A stretch of 33,934 bases of DNA from Jidongwangia harbinensis. GTDB lineage: Bacteria; Actinomycetota; Actinomycetes; Mycobacteriales; Micromonosporaceae. Positions 27,646 through 33,934 of the stretch are shown here, piece by piece; positions within the stretch are counted from its first letter, which is position 1; each line of letters begins with the position of its first letter. The translations under genes and the position numbers were made by a program. A model generated the notes under the pieces. It was not told the DNA's origin. It made no database searches and saw nothing but the letters and a program-made list of their open reading frames with translations. The stretch is taken from the NCBI RefSeq assembly GCF_020216025.1, contig NZ_JAIWNC010000007.1, positions 1 to 33,934 of the forward strand. Reading direction: 5' to 3'.

Positions 27646-27729
27646 GCCCGCGCGGCGCGTGGTCCGGGGCCGCCCGCCGGCGGTCCTCGGCGTCGATCGT
27701 GGACTTGTGGTGCCGGGCGCAGCGGGTGG

Positions 27730-28464
27730 TCAGCGGGCGCCGGCGAACGTGAGGGACAGCATCGCGGCCGCCACCATGCCGCCCAGCAGGGTCAGGCCGA
27801 CCCCGCCGATGTCCAGCCGCGCGTGCAGGCGCCGGTGTGCGATCAACGATGCCACCGGTACGCCGGACGACGGCGCCACCAGGAAGGCCAGCCAGCCGAG
27901 CCCGCGGATCACCGTGGCGCCCACGATGCCGGAGTCGCCGAACGTGACCAGGCCCGCGGCGACCAGTCCGGTGGCGCCCGCGACCAGCGCGCCCAGCAGC
28001 GGCAGCACCGGCAGCATCCAGCGGGGCAGCGGGCGGCGCGCCGGTGCCCGTACCGTGTCGTCGATCCGCTCCGCGGCCCGGGCCAGCAGGGCCCGCGCCG
28101 ATTCCTGCCCGGACGTGCCGGTGCCGTCGTCGGGCTTGCGTTGCAGCGCCACCCGGGGGAGCACGTCGACCGGTGCCGGCTCGGGGAATTCACCCAGCGT
28201 GCGCACCCGCACGCCGCGCGCCCGGCGCAGCTGGTCCCACAGCCGGGCCGCCTCCCGGTCCACGTCCAGTACCTGCGCGGCCGCCGCGCCCGCCCACCGG
28301 TCCGCCGCGGCCGCCTCGCCGTCGGCCCGGGCCAGTTCCCCGGCCGCCCGCGCGGTGCTGTCCTGGTATGCCTGGTCGGCGGTGTCCAGTTCGGTGTCCC
28401 GGCGCCGGGCCACGTCGGCCAGGGCGCTCATCATCATCTGGTAGTCACGGTCACGCGTGGTCAC
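27730..28464 (-). CDS. Coiled-coil protein with C-terminal membrane segments, partner of FtsK-like ATPase
   Basis: 244 aa. Residues 8-90 are Ala/Arg/Glu-rich and strongly helical, likely a coiled coil; a polar linker with EFPEPAPVDVLPRV follows; residues about 147 to 240 hold three to four hydrophobic segments (MLPVLPLLGALVAGATGLVAAGLV, IRGLGWLAFLVAPSSGVPVASLI, GVGLTLLGGMVAAAMLSLTF). No known family recognised. Its GTG start lies inside the end of the FtsK-like gene (14-base overlap), so the products should be made together. The N-terminal helix pattern resembles that of the FtsK-like protein's first 90 residues in composition, suggesting they may contact each other; this is inference. Confidence 0.75.
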   Translation of the reverse strand: MTTRDRDYQMMMSALADVARRRDTELDTADQAYQDSTARAAGELARADGEAAAADRWAGAAAAQVLDVDREAARLWDQLRRARGVRVRTLGEFPEPAPVDVLPRVALQRKPDDGTGTSGQESARALLARAAERIDDTVRAPARRPLPRWMLPVLPLLGALVAGATGLVAAGLVTFGDSGIVGATVIRGLGWLAFLVAPSSGVPVASLIAHRRLHARLDIGGVGLTLLGGMVAAAMLSLTFAGAR

Positions 28465-31069
28465 TGTTCACCTCGTACGGGATGATCACTTCGGGGAAGC
28501 GATGCACGGAGCGGTCGAAGAACAGCGCCCGGCGTGGGCGCGGGTACCAGACCGGGCCGCCGGGCTGGGGGCAGAGCGGGCCGAGTTCGGCGCCGTGTAC
28601 GTCCAGCGCCACCCAGCCGCCGATCGCGTCGAACCGGGCGCCCGGCCCGCCGAGGTCGTCGCGGAGCCGGGCCACCGAGCGCCACCAGCCCAGGACGTGG
28701 GTGCGCTGTTCCGGGCCGTGGGTGAGCATGGTCCGCAGGGCCGCCCGGTGTTCGGGGCCGGCCGAGTCCAGGCCGTAGCCGAGCACGTAGTGCGGGATGC
28801 CGTCGGGCGGCACCTGGAAGAGATCGGTGAGGTCGGCGGCGCCGTACCAGTCGGCCTCGGGCAGTTCCGCGACCAGCCGTGCGGCTGCGTGCTCGGCGCC
28901 CGGTTCCAGGCAGGCGACGCTGAAGTGGGCCGGGCCCTGGGCGGCGAGCGAGAGCGCGGCCGCGGCCAGGATGTCGCAGGCCTCGTCGGTCCGGGTGCCG
29001 AGCACCGCCAGGTTCCGTCCGGGCATCCGGCCCAGGCGCAGGCGGGCCGGGCGGGCCGCGACGTCGATCCGCTCGCCGAGGACGGCACCGGGTGACGAGC
29101 CCACCGTGGTCGGCTCGCCGGCCGGGCGGCCGGCGGGGCGGTACGCCTCCGGCAGCCGCGGCACCGCGTCGCCGTCGAACAGTCGCGGTGGTGCCCAGCC
29201 GTCCGGCCGTTGCCGCCATTGCCGCCGCTGCAGTCCCTGCCACGCGGACCGGTCACCGGCGTCCGGGAGCCGGACGATCCGGTTCGCGCCGGCCACCCCG
29301 GAGTCGGCGTTGACCACCGCGTGGAAGCGCGGGATGACCGCGGCGGCGAGGTTCGTGTCGGCCAGGACGCGGCGCGCCTTGGGCAGGGCGATGCGCAGCG
29401 TGAACTGGCCGATCAGCCCGGACCGGCCCCACAGCGCCTCGATCCCGGACACGTCCTGGGAGGCGAGCACCAGGTGAATGCCCTGGGAGCGGCCGCGCCG
29501 GGCCAGGTCCTCGAGGAGGGTGACGGCCTCCTCGGCCACCGCGTCCCGGCCGGCCAGCAGCACCTGGAACTCGTCGATCACCGCCACGATCCGCGGCCAG
29601 TGCCCGGCGGGGTCCTCGACCCGCAGCTCGGCCAGCTTCGTGGCGTCGTGGCGCTTGGCGGCCAGTGCCCGGGCCCGCAGTTCCTCGCCGAGGTGGCGCA
29701 GCATCGCCAGGCCGAACTCCCGGTCACCGTTGACGTTGATGCCGGCCAGCCGTACCTGGGGCAGCCAGCTCGGGTCCCGCGGACCCGGAGTGAACCGGGC
29801 GAACGACACGCCCTCCTTGAAGTCCAGCAGGTACAGCGCGAGTTCGTCGGGGCCGTACCGGGCGGTCATCGAGCCCAGCCAGGCGTAGATCAGGTTGGTC
29901 TTGCCGGAGCCGGACGGGCCGCCGATCAGCGCGTGCGGCGGGTCGTCGCCGAGCAGTACCTCGACCAGTGAGCCGTCGGTGCAGTCGCCGACCGGCGCGC
30001 TCAGCTCGTGTGCGCTGCACTCGGTCCACAGCTTGTCCGGGATGAGGTCGGCGAGGCGGGCCGGGGGCGGTCCGGCGCGCAGCCGTTCGGCCACCGACCG
30101 GCAGAACGCGGTGATCCGGTCGGCCGGCGGCGGCGGGTCGAGGCGGACGGTGAGGTCACCCGCGGTGTCGCAGACGGCGGCGCCGTCGCGCACGACGATC
30201 CGTTCCACGGTGGGGTGTGCGGGCAGGTCGATGCCGCGGACGATGAGGTGTACACCGCAGGCCACGCCGGTCCGGACGATCCGGTTGAGCTGGGCGCGCT
30301 GGGCCGGGGTCAGTTCCTCGGCCCCGTCCGGGTCGGCGAGCAGCACCACCACCCGCCACGGTTCCGGGCGCGGCCCGGTGGTGGCGGCGGTGAGCGCGGC
30401 GAGCGACGCGTGCTCGCCGGCCAGCACGCTCTCGTTGACCCGGCAGATGTGCTCGACCAGGTCGTCGAGCATGGCGCCGAGGCCGCCCGGGCCGACGAAC
30501 GACAGTCCCAGCGGTGCGAACGGGGCCAGGGTGCCGCCCAGCCGCTCCGGGTCGTACACGGTGAGCCGGACCTCGCCGGGCCGGGTGGTGCCCAGCGCCC
30601 GCAGCAGCACGCCGGAGATAACGCCGTCGACCTGGGCCGGGTCGCCGTCCAGGCTCAGGTGGGCGCCGTCCAGCAGCGGCACCAGGCCGGGGATGGTGAC
30701 GTGTTCCAGAGTGATGGTGCCGATCCGGAGCAGTCCGGTCCGGGCGCCGCGTTCCGGTTCGGTGGGTGACCACATCCGCCACGGCGTACCGGCGGCCCCG
30801 GGGGCGCACAGCGCGGCGACCGTGCCGGCGTTGCTGGCCAGCGCGGCCGACTCGGTCCGGTACCGGCGCAGGATGTCGGTGCGTGCGGTGTCGCGTGCCT
30901 CGGCCAGTTGCGCCAGGCAGGTCGAGTACGCCTCGCGGACCACCCGGCGGCGCCGCTGTGCCTCGGCCCGGGCGGTCTCGGCCGCGGCGAGTACGGCCCG
31001 CGCCGTCCCGCGAGCCTCGGCCAGCTCCTGCCGGACCGCGGCGACCAGCGCGTTGCGGTGGCTACCCAC
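28451..31069 (-). CDS. FtsK/SpoIIIE-type ATPase with N-terminal coiled coil
   Basis: 872 aa, no membrane span. Residues 1-90 are a charged helix, probably coiled coil. A first module (about 105-330) has the FtsK-domain layout (VPLLDGAHLSLDGD, LTVYDPERLG) but no P-loop. The central module carries Walker A GPSGSGKT at 384-391, Walker B IVAVIDE at 494-500 and LASQD. A third module after about 650 (LGRMPGRNLAVLGTRTDE) again keeps the fold without a P-loop. The three-module plan with one active site resembles EccC-type ATPases, yet no ESX genes are near, and there is no N-terminal membrane domain as in FtsK. GTG at 31069 is seven bases after a TAAAGT -10 element. Role unknown: DNA or protein movement. 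Confidence 0.83.
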   Translation of the reverse strand: MGSHRNALVAAVRQELAEARGTARAVLAAAETARAEAQRRRRVVREAYSTCLAQLAEARDTARTDILRRYRTESAALASNAGTVAALCAPGAAGTPWRMWSPTEPERGARTGLLRIGTITLEHVTIPGLVPLLDGAHLSLDGDPAQVDGVISGVLLRALGTTRPGEVRLTVYDPERLGGTLAPFAPLGLSFVGPGGLGAMLDDLVEHICRVNESVLAGEHASLAALTAATTGPRPEPWRVVVLLADPDGAEELTPAQRAQLNRIVRTGVACGVHLIVRGIDLPAHPTVERIVVRDGAAVCDTAGDLTVRLDPPPPADRITAFCRSVAERLRAGPPPARLADLIPDKLWTECSAHELSAPVGDCTDGSLVEVLLGDDPPHALIGGPSGSGKTNLIYAWLGSMTARYGPDELALYLLDFKEGVSFARFTPGPRDPSWLPQVRLAGINVNGDREFGLAMLRHLGEELRARALAAKRHDATKLAELRVEDPAGHWPRIVAVIDEFQVLLAGRDAVAEEAVTLLEDLARRGRSQGIHLVLASQDVSGIEALWGRSGLIGQFTLRIALPKARRVLADTNLAAAVIPRFHAVVNADSGVAGANRIVRLPDAGDRSAWQGLQRRQWRQRPDGWAPPRLFDGDAVPRLPEAYRPAGRPAGEPTTVGSSPGAVLGERIDVAARPARLRLGRMPGRNLAVLGTRTDEACDILAAAALSLAAQGPAHFSVACLEPGAEHAAARLVAELPEADWYGAADLTDLFQVPPDGIPHYVLGYGLDSAGPEHRAALRTMLTHGPEQRTHVLGWWRSVARLRDDLGGPGARFDAIGGWVALDVHGAELGPLCPQPGGPVWYPRPRRALFFDRSVHRFPEVIIPYEVNSDHA

Positions 31070-31076
31070 GGCGGGA

Positions 31077-31082
31077 ACTTTA
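31077..31082 (-). promoter_or_regulatory. -10 element (TAAAGT) of the leaderless FtsK-like gene
   Basis: Minus-strand TAAAGT in a locally AT-rich patch, ending seven bases before the GTG at 31069 and located in the 37-base gap after the upstream gene. Confidence 0.6.
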
Positions 31083-31106
31083 TCCCTTTTTGCCCTCGGT
31101 GGGCGT

Positions 31107-32465
31107 TTATGGGTTGCGTGTCGGCGGAGTCGCCAGGGCGCCCGCGCGGGTCAGCCACCGCGGGTCGGTGCGGATCAGTTCGGCCCAGAGCCGCTCCGCG
31201 ACCAGCCGGGCCCCCTCGGCCTGCCACTGCTGCAGCCGGCGTCGCGGCACGTACCGGCGGAACCACTCCATGGCCCGCACCGCGTCGGCGTCCAGGCCGT
31301 CGATCGCCGGATGCCGGTCGTACGGCCGCAGTCCCCGCACGCAGCAGTAGTGCAGCGCGTTGTAGTACCGCCACTCCTCGGTGGTGCCGAACAACCCGGG
31401 CGGCTTCAGCCGGGCCACGCTCTCGGTCAGCACCGCCCGCAACTCGATCGCCCGGGCCAGTGGCTTCTCCGCGCCCCGGCCGGTGAGCCGCCGGTCCACC
31501 GTGGGCAGGTCGATCAGCGGGCTGCGCAGCAACCGGCCCAGGTCGCCGAAGTTGTCCAGCGCCCGCTTGGTGAGCCGCTGGAACTCCGGCTCGCTGAGCG
31601 TGATCAGGTGGTGCCGTTCCCGCCGCCGCGGAAGCGCCTCGACGAGCAGCAGCAGCGCCGCCCGGTCCAGCCGCAGCCGGTCGTCGTGCACGAAGGCCAG
31701 CCGGTCCAGGCCGCGGCGCACCGGCCCGGCCAGGCCCGCGTACGTCATCACGACCGCGACCAGGGCGAACTGCAGCACGTCGACGATCCGCCGGTCGGTG
31801 GCGAGCATGGTCAGCGCGGCCGGCCCACCGGCCAGCAGGGCGGCCACCACCGCGCCGACCGCCGACCGGCGCAGGTCCGGCAGCAGGCGCTCACCGGAGT
31901 CCACCGCGTCCGCCACCGCGACCAGATAGCCGAGCAGCAGCAGGTCCAGGCCCATGGCGGCGAGCACCAGCGCCGGTGAGCCCAGGTCGACCGGGCCGAG
32001 CAGCGCGATCAGGCCGAGGCCGTACAGCACCGCGGCCGCGGTGATCGCCGCCGGCAGCATCCGGGGCCGGACCTGGTCGCCGAAGCGCCACAGCAGCACC
32101 AGGCCGCCGACCAGCGGCGCCAGCGCCACCAGCCGTCCCTCGGCGGGCAACGCGGCCACGGTCATCAGGAACACCGCGGACAGCACCAGCCAGCCGCGGT
32201 CGATCTGCCGGCGTTCCGGCAATTCGTCGGGCAGCAGGCCCACCGCCGTGCCGGCCCAGACCAGGGCGGGTACGCACAGCAGGATCTGCGCCACCGCGCC
32301 GTCCGGGGCGATCGTCCAGGCGGCGACCGCCACCGCGTAGGAGACGAGCGCCCCGGCCGCGCGCCACAGCATGGACCGCCCCGGGTCGCGGCCCACCAGG
32401 TAGCACGCCAGCCACCAGGTCAGCGCGAATGCGGGTACGGCGATGGCAGGCACGGAAGCAGTCAA
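31107..32465 (-). CDS. Polytopic membrane protein with C-terminal cytosolic domain, unknown function
   Basis: 452 aa. About eight to ten hydrophobic segments fill residues 1-245; the rest is soluble and Arg-rich. The soluble part includes RAVLTESVARLKPPG and EEWRYYNALHYCCVRGL, a phrase that recalls the C-terminal domain following nucleotide-binding or regulatory modules in many bacteria, but it is degenerate and not a safe family call. TTG at 32465 overlaps the stop of the DUF4126 gene by four bases (TTGA); GTG at 32453 is another possible start. It is preceded by DUF4126 and followed after 37 bases by the FtsK-like gene, all on the minus strand. Function unknown. Confidence 0.72.
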   Translation of the reverse strand: MTASVPAIAVPAFALTWWLACYLVGRDPGRSMLWRAAGALVSYAVAVAAWTIAPDGAVAQILLCVPALVWAGTAVGLLPDELPERRQIDRGWLVLSAVFLMTVAALPAEGRLVALAPLVGGLVLLWRFGDQVRPRMLPAAITAAAVLYGLGLIALLGPVDLGSPALVLAAMGLDLLLLGYLVAVADAVDSGERLLPDLRRSAVGAVVAALLAGGPAALTMLATDRRIVDVLQFALVAVVMTYAGLAGPVRRGLDRLAFVHDDRLRLDRAALLLLVEALPRRRERHHLITLSEPEFQRLTKRALDNFGDLGRLLRSPLIDLPTVDRRLTGRGAEKPLARAIELRAVLTESVARLKPPGLFGTTEEWRYYNALHYCCVRGLRPYDRHPAIDGLDADAVRAMEWFRRYVPRRRLQQWQAEGARLVAERLWAELIRTDPRWLTRAGALATPPTRNP

Positions 32466-33088
32466 CCAAACAGTCCGGCGCTGGTGACACCCTCAACCGG
32501 GTGGCGTTGCCGCCGGCGCCGACGGCGCCGCCGGAGCAGCCAGTACCCGCCGCCGACCAGCAGACCGAGTGCGAGCAGGACGAGCGCCGGCAGCAGGATC
32601 GCGAACACCGACAACAGCACGCTGGAGACGTCCTCGGCGGTGCTGGCCACCGGCGCGCCGGCCCCGGCGGTGGTGGCGTTGACCACCGGGCGGGCGGTCG
32701 CCTTCACGCCGTGCACGACCAGCGCGATCACCACGCCGGCCGCGATCGGCACCCACTGGTGCGAGCTGAAGAACGCGCCCGGGTCGGAGACCGTGACCGT
32801 CTCGGAGGCCGAACCGGCGCCGAACGCGAGGCCGCCGGCGGTCGGGCGGATCACCGTCTGCACGATGTCGTTGACGTTGTCCACGACCGGGACCTTGTCC
32901 GCCACCACCTCGATCGCCAGCAACGCGGCCAGGATGGTCAGCACCCAGCCGTTGGACAGCCACTGCCAGCCGGTGGGCAGGTCGATGAGATCGCTGAACC
33001 GGGCGAGCAGCCCCATGGTGAGCAGCGGGATGTAGGCATTCAGTCCGGCGGACGCGGCGAGGCCGGTCCCGGTCAGCGCTTCGAGCAC
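32462..33088 (-). CDS. DUF4126 family membrane protein
   Basis: 208 aa. The N-terminal [24 protein letters not shown] at about 7-30 is the conserved DUF4126 entry, followed by hydrophobic segments near 45-60, 110-130 and 160-185; the tail is a long Arg block RRRRRRRR and then a polar end. The family occurs in many bacteria without a known role. The GTG at 33088 fits a leaderless message: a GATGCT -10 element ends six bases before it. It is divergent from nucS, with only 61 bases between the two starts. Confidence 0.82.
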   Translation of the reverse strand: MLEALTGTGLAASAGLNAYIPLLTMGLLARFSDLIDLPTGWQWLSNGWVLTILAALLAIEVVADKVPVVDNVNDIVQTVIRPTAGGLAFGAGSASETVTVSDPGAFFSSHQWVPIAAGVVIALVVHGVKATARPVVNATTAGAGAPVASTAEDVSSVLLSVFAILLPALVLLALGLLVGGGYWLLRRRRRRRRQRHPVEGVTSAGLFG

Positions 33089-33094
33089 GAACTC

Positions 33095-33100
33095 AGCATC
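33095..33100 (-). promoter_or_regulatory. -10 element (GATGCT) of DUF4126 gene
   Basis: Minus-strand GATGCT keeps A2 and T6 of the consensus, six bases before the GTG at 33088. Weaker than the others. Confidence 0.45.
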
Positions 33101-33137
33101 GCACCGCCGTGCGAACGCCGCCGGATACCGGGTCCGC

Positions 33138-33143
33138 TACTGT
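33138..33143 (+). promoter_or_regulatory. -10 element (TACTGT) of leaderless nucS
   Basis: TACTGT ends six bases before the GTG at 33150. Back to back with the DUF4126 promoter. Confidence 0.6.
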
Positions 33144-33149
33144 CGTGCG

Positions 33150-33809
33150 GTGCGTCTGGTCATCGCGAAGTGCTCCGTGGACTATGTCGGCCGCCTCTCC
33201 GCGCATCTGCCGCCCGCGGTGCGCCTGCTCATGGTCAAGGCGGACGGGTCCGTCTCGATCCACGCCGACGACCGCGCCTACAAGCCGCTGAACTGGATGA
33301 GCCCGCCCTGCAAGCTGCAGGAGGCGCCGGGCGTCTGGAAGGTGGTGAACAAGGCCGGCGAGGAGCTGCGGATCACCCTCGAGGAGATCTTCCAGGACAC
33401 CTCGTACGATCTGGGCGTCGACCCCGGCCTGGTCAAGGACGGCGTGGAGGCGCACCTGCAGGAGCTGCTGGCCGCGCACCCCGAGACGTTCGGGGAGGGG
33501 TGGACGCTGGTCCGCCGCGAGTTCATGACCGCGATCGGGCCGGTCGACCTGCTCTGCCGGGACGCCGAGGGCAAGGCGGTGGCCATCGAGGTGAAGCGCC
33601 GCGGCGAGATCGACGGCGTGGAGCAGCTCACCCGCTACCTCGAGCTGATGAACCGGGACCCGCTGCTCACGCCGGTGGCCGGGGTCTTCGCCGCGCAGGA
33701 GATCAAGCCGCAGGCCAGGGTGCTCGCGGCCGACCGGGGCATCCGGTGCGTGGTGGTCGACTACGACAAGCTGCGCGGCATGAAGCGCGACGAACTGACG
33801 CTCTTCTAG
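33150..33809 (+). CDS. nucS: NucS/EndoMS mismatch-specific endonuclease
   Basis: 219 aa, usual length. NucS cuts both strands at mismatched bases and replaces MutS/MutL in most actinobacteria, which lack those proteins. The C-terminal nuclease domain has the PD-(D/E)xK site D133 in GPVDLLCRD and E147/K149 in AIEVKRRGE. The N-terminal half is the DNA-binding and dimer domain ([31 protein letters not shown]). The last residues ELTLF form the short sequence by which NucS contacts the beta clamp. The GTG at 33150 is the first in-frame start after the TACTGT promoter. Confidence 0.96.
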   Translation: MRLVIAKCSVDYVGRLSAHLPPAVRLLMVKADGSVSIHADDRAYKPLNWMSPPCKLQEAPGVWKVVNKAGEELRITLEEIFQDTSYDLGVDPGLVKDGVEAHLQELLAAHPETFGEGWTLVRREFMTAIGPVDLLCRDAEGKAVAIEVKRRGEIDGVEQLTRYLELMNRDPLLTPVAGVFAAQEIKPQARVLAADRGIRCVVVDYDKLRGMKRDELTLF

Positions 33810-33934
33810 CTTGAGTTTTAACCTGTGCGGCGTGGTCTGGGGTTATGTGTTTTCTTGTTTTTCGGGTTGGCGTTTGCGCTGGTGACGATATGGACGTCGT
33901 GGCGGTTGGCTGGCCGGTGGTTGCGGTGGCCGGG
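33810..33934. other. Uncoded, less GC-rich end of window
   Basis: After nucS the sequence changes: T-rich runs (TGTGTTTTCTTGTTTTTCG) and TTTTAACC stand out from the rest. No gene start, hairpin or repeat could be supported. It may be the promoter region or edge of an acquired segment that continues beyond the window. Confidence 0.5.

Noticed and set aside
28451..31069. True cell-division FtsK or ESX EccC
   Set aside because: No N-terminal membrane helices, no gamma winged-helix tail, and no other ESX genes nearby; kept as an unassigned FtsK-like ATPase.

Overview
The window is very GC-rich, densely coded DNA from an actinomycete. The gene order rpmE-prfA-prmC-tsaC-phosphatase-glyA-(membrane protein)-ATP synthase-DUF2550-cobalamin adenosyltransferase-murA ... 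nucS follows the well-known actinobacterial arrangement. A TPR-like GGDEF protein, many GTG starts and abundant leaderless transcripts suggest the family Micromonosporaceae (Actinoplanes/Micromonospora-like); the family assignment is an inference from layout, not from an alignment.

Left part (1-3056): an extreme G/C homopolymer stretch, a stand-alone bacterial nitric oxide synthase oxygenase (159-1331), and, convergent with it, a two-gene RNA-repair cassette on the minus strand: a T4-Pnkp-like kinase/phosphatase followed by an RNA ligase. The 213-base gap before rpmE carries the rpmE promoter and leader.

Translation block (3057-12382): rpmE, a 16-bp stem terminator, prfA, then a convergent minus-strand pair (PQQ-type beta-propeller membrane protein and a TPR/GGDEF protein with an AGDEF motif), then prmC, tsaC, a low-molecular-weight tyrosine phosphatase, a minus-strand SDR/DUF2867 protein and glyA. 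PrfA and PrmC act together, since PrmC methylates the GGQ of release factors.

ATP synthase block (12362-22230): a 45-bp tandem repeat spans the glyA stop and the start of a four-TM AtpI-like gene; then atpZ, atpB, E, F, H, A, G, D. A 15-bp stem hairpin follows atpD, then a LytR-CpsA-Psr gene with its own promoter, and only then a short atpC (93 aa) and DUF2550. AtpC is thus physically and probably transcriptionally split from its partners.

Right part (22182-33934): VOC protein and PduO-type adenosyltransferase (minus), divergent murA with Asp in place of the fosfomycin-target Cys, a DUF2007-like membrane protein, 3-hydroxybutyryl-CoA dehydrogenase, an ABC-2 exporter pair, a minus-strand cluster with a three-module FtsK/SpoIIIE-like ATPase, a coiled-coil membrane protein overlapping it, a polytopic protein of unknown function and DUF4126, then nucS (mismatch endonuclease) and an uncoded, less GC-rich tail. 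No rRNA, tRNA, CRISPR array or transposon was seen.

The most general signal is that at least nine genes have a -10 hexamer ending exactly 6 or 7 bases before the start codon, i.e. look leaderless; this pattern was also used to choose start codons.
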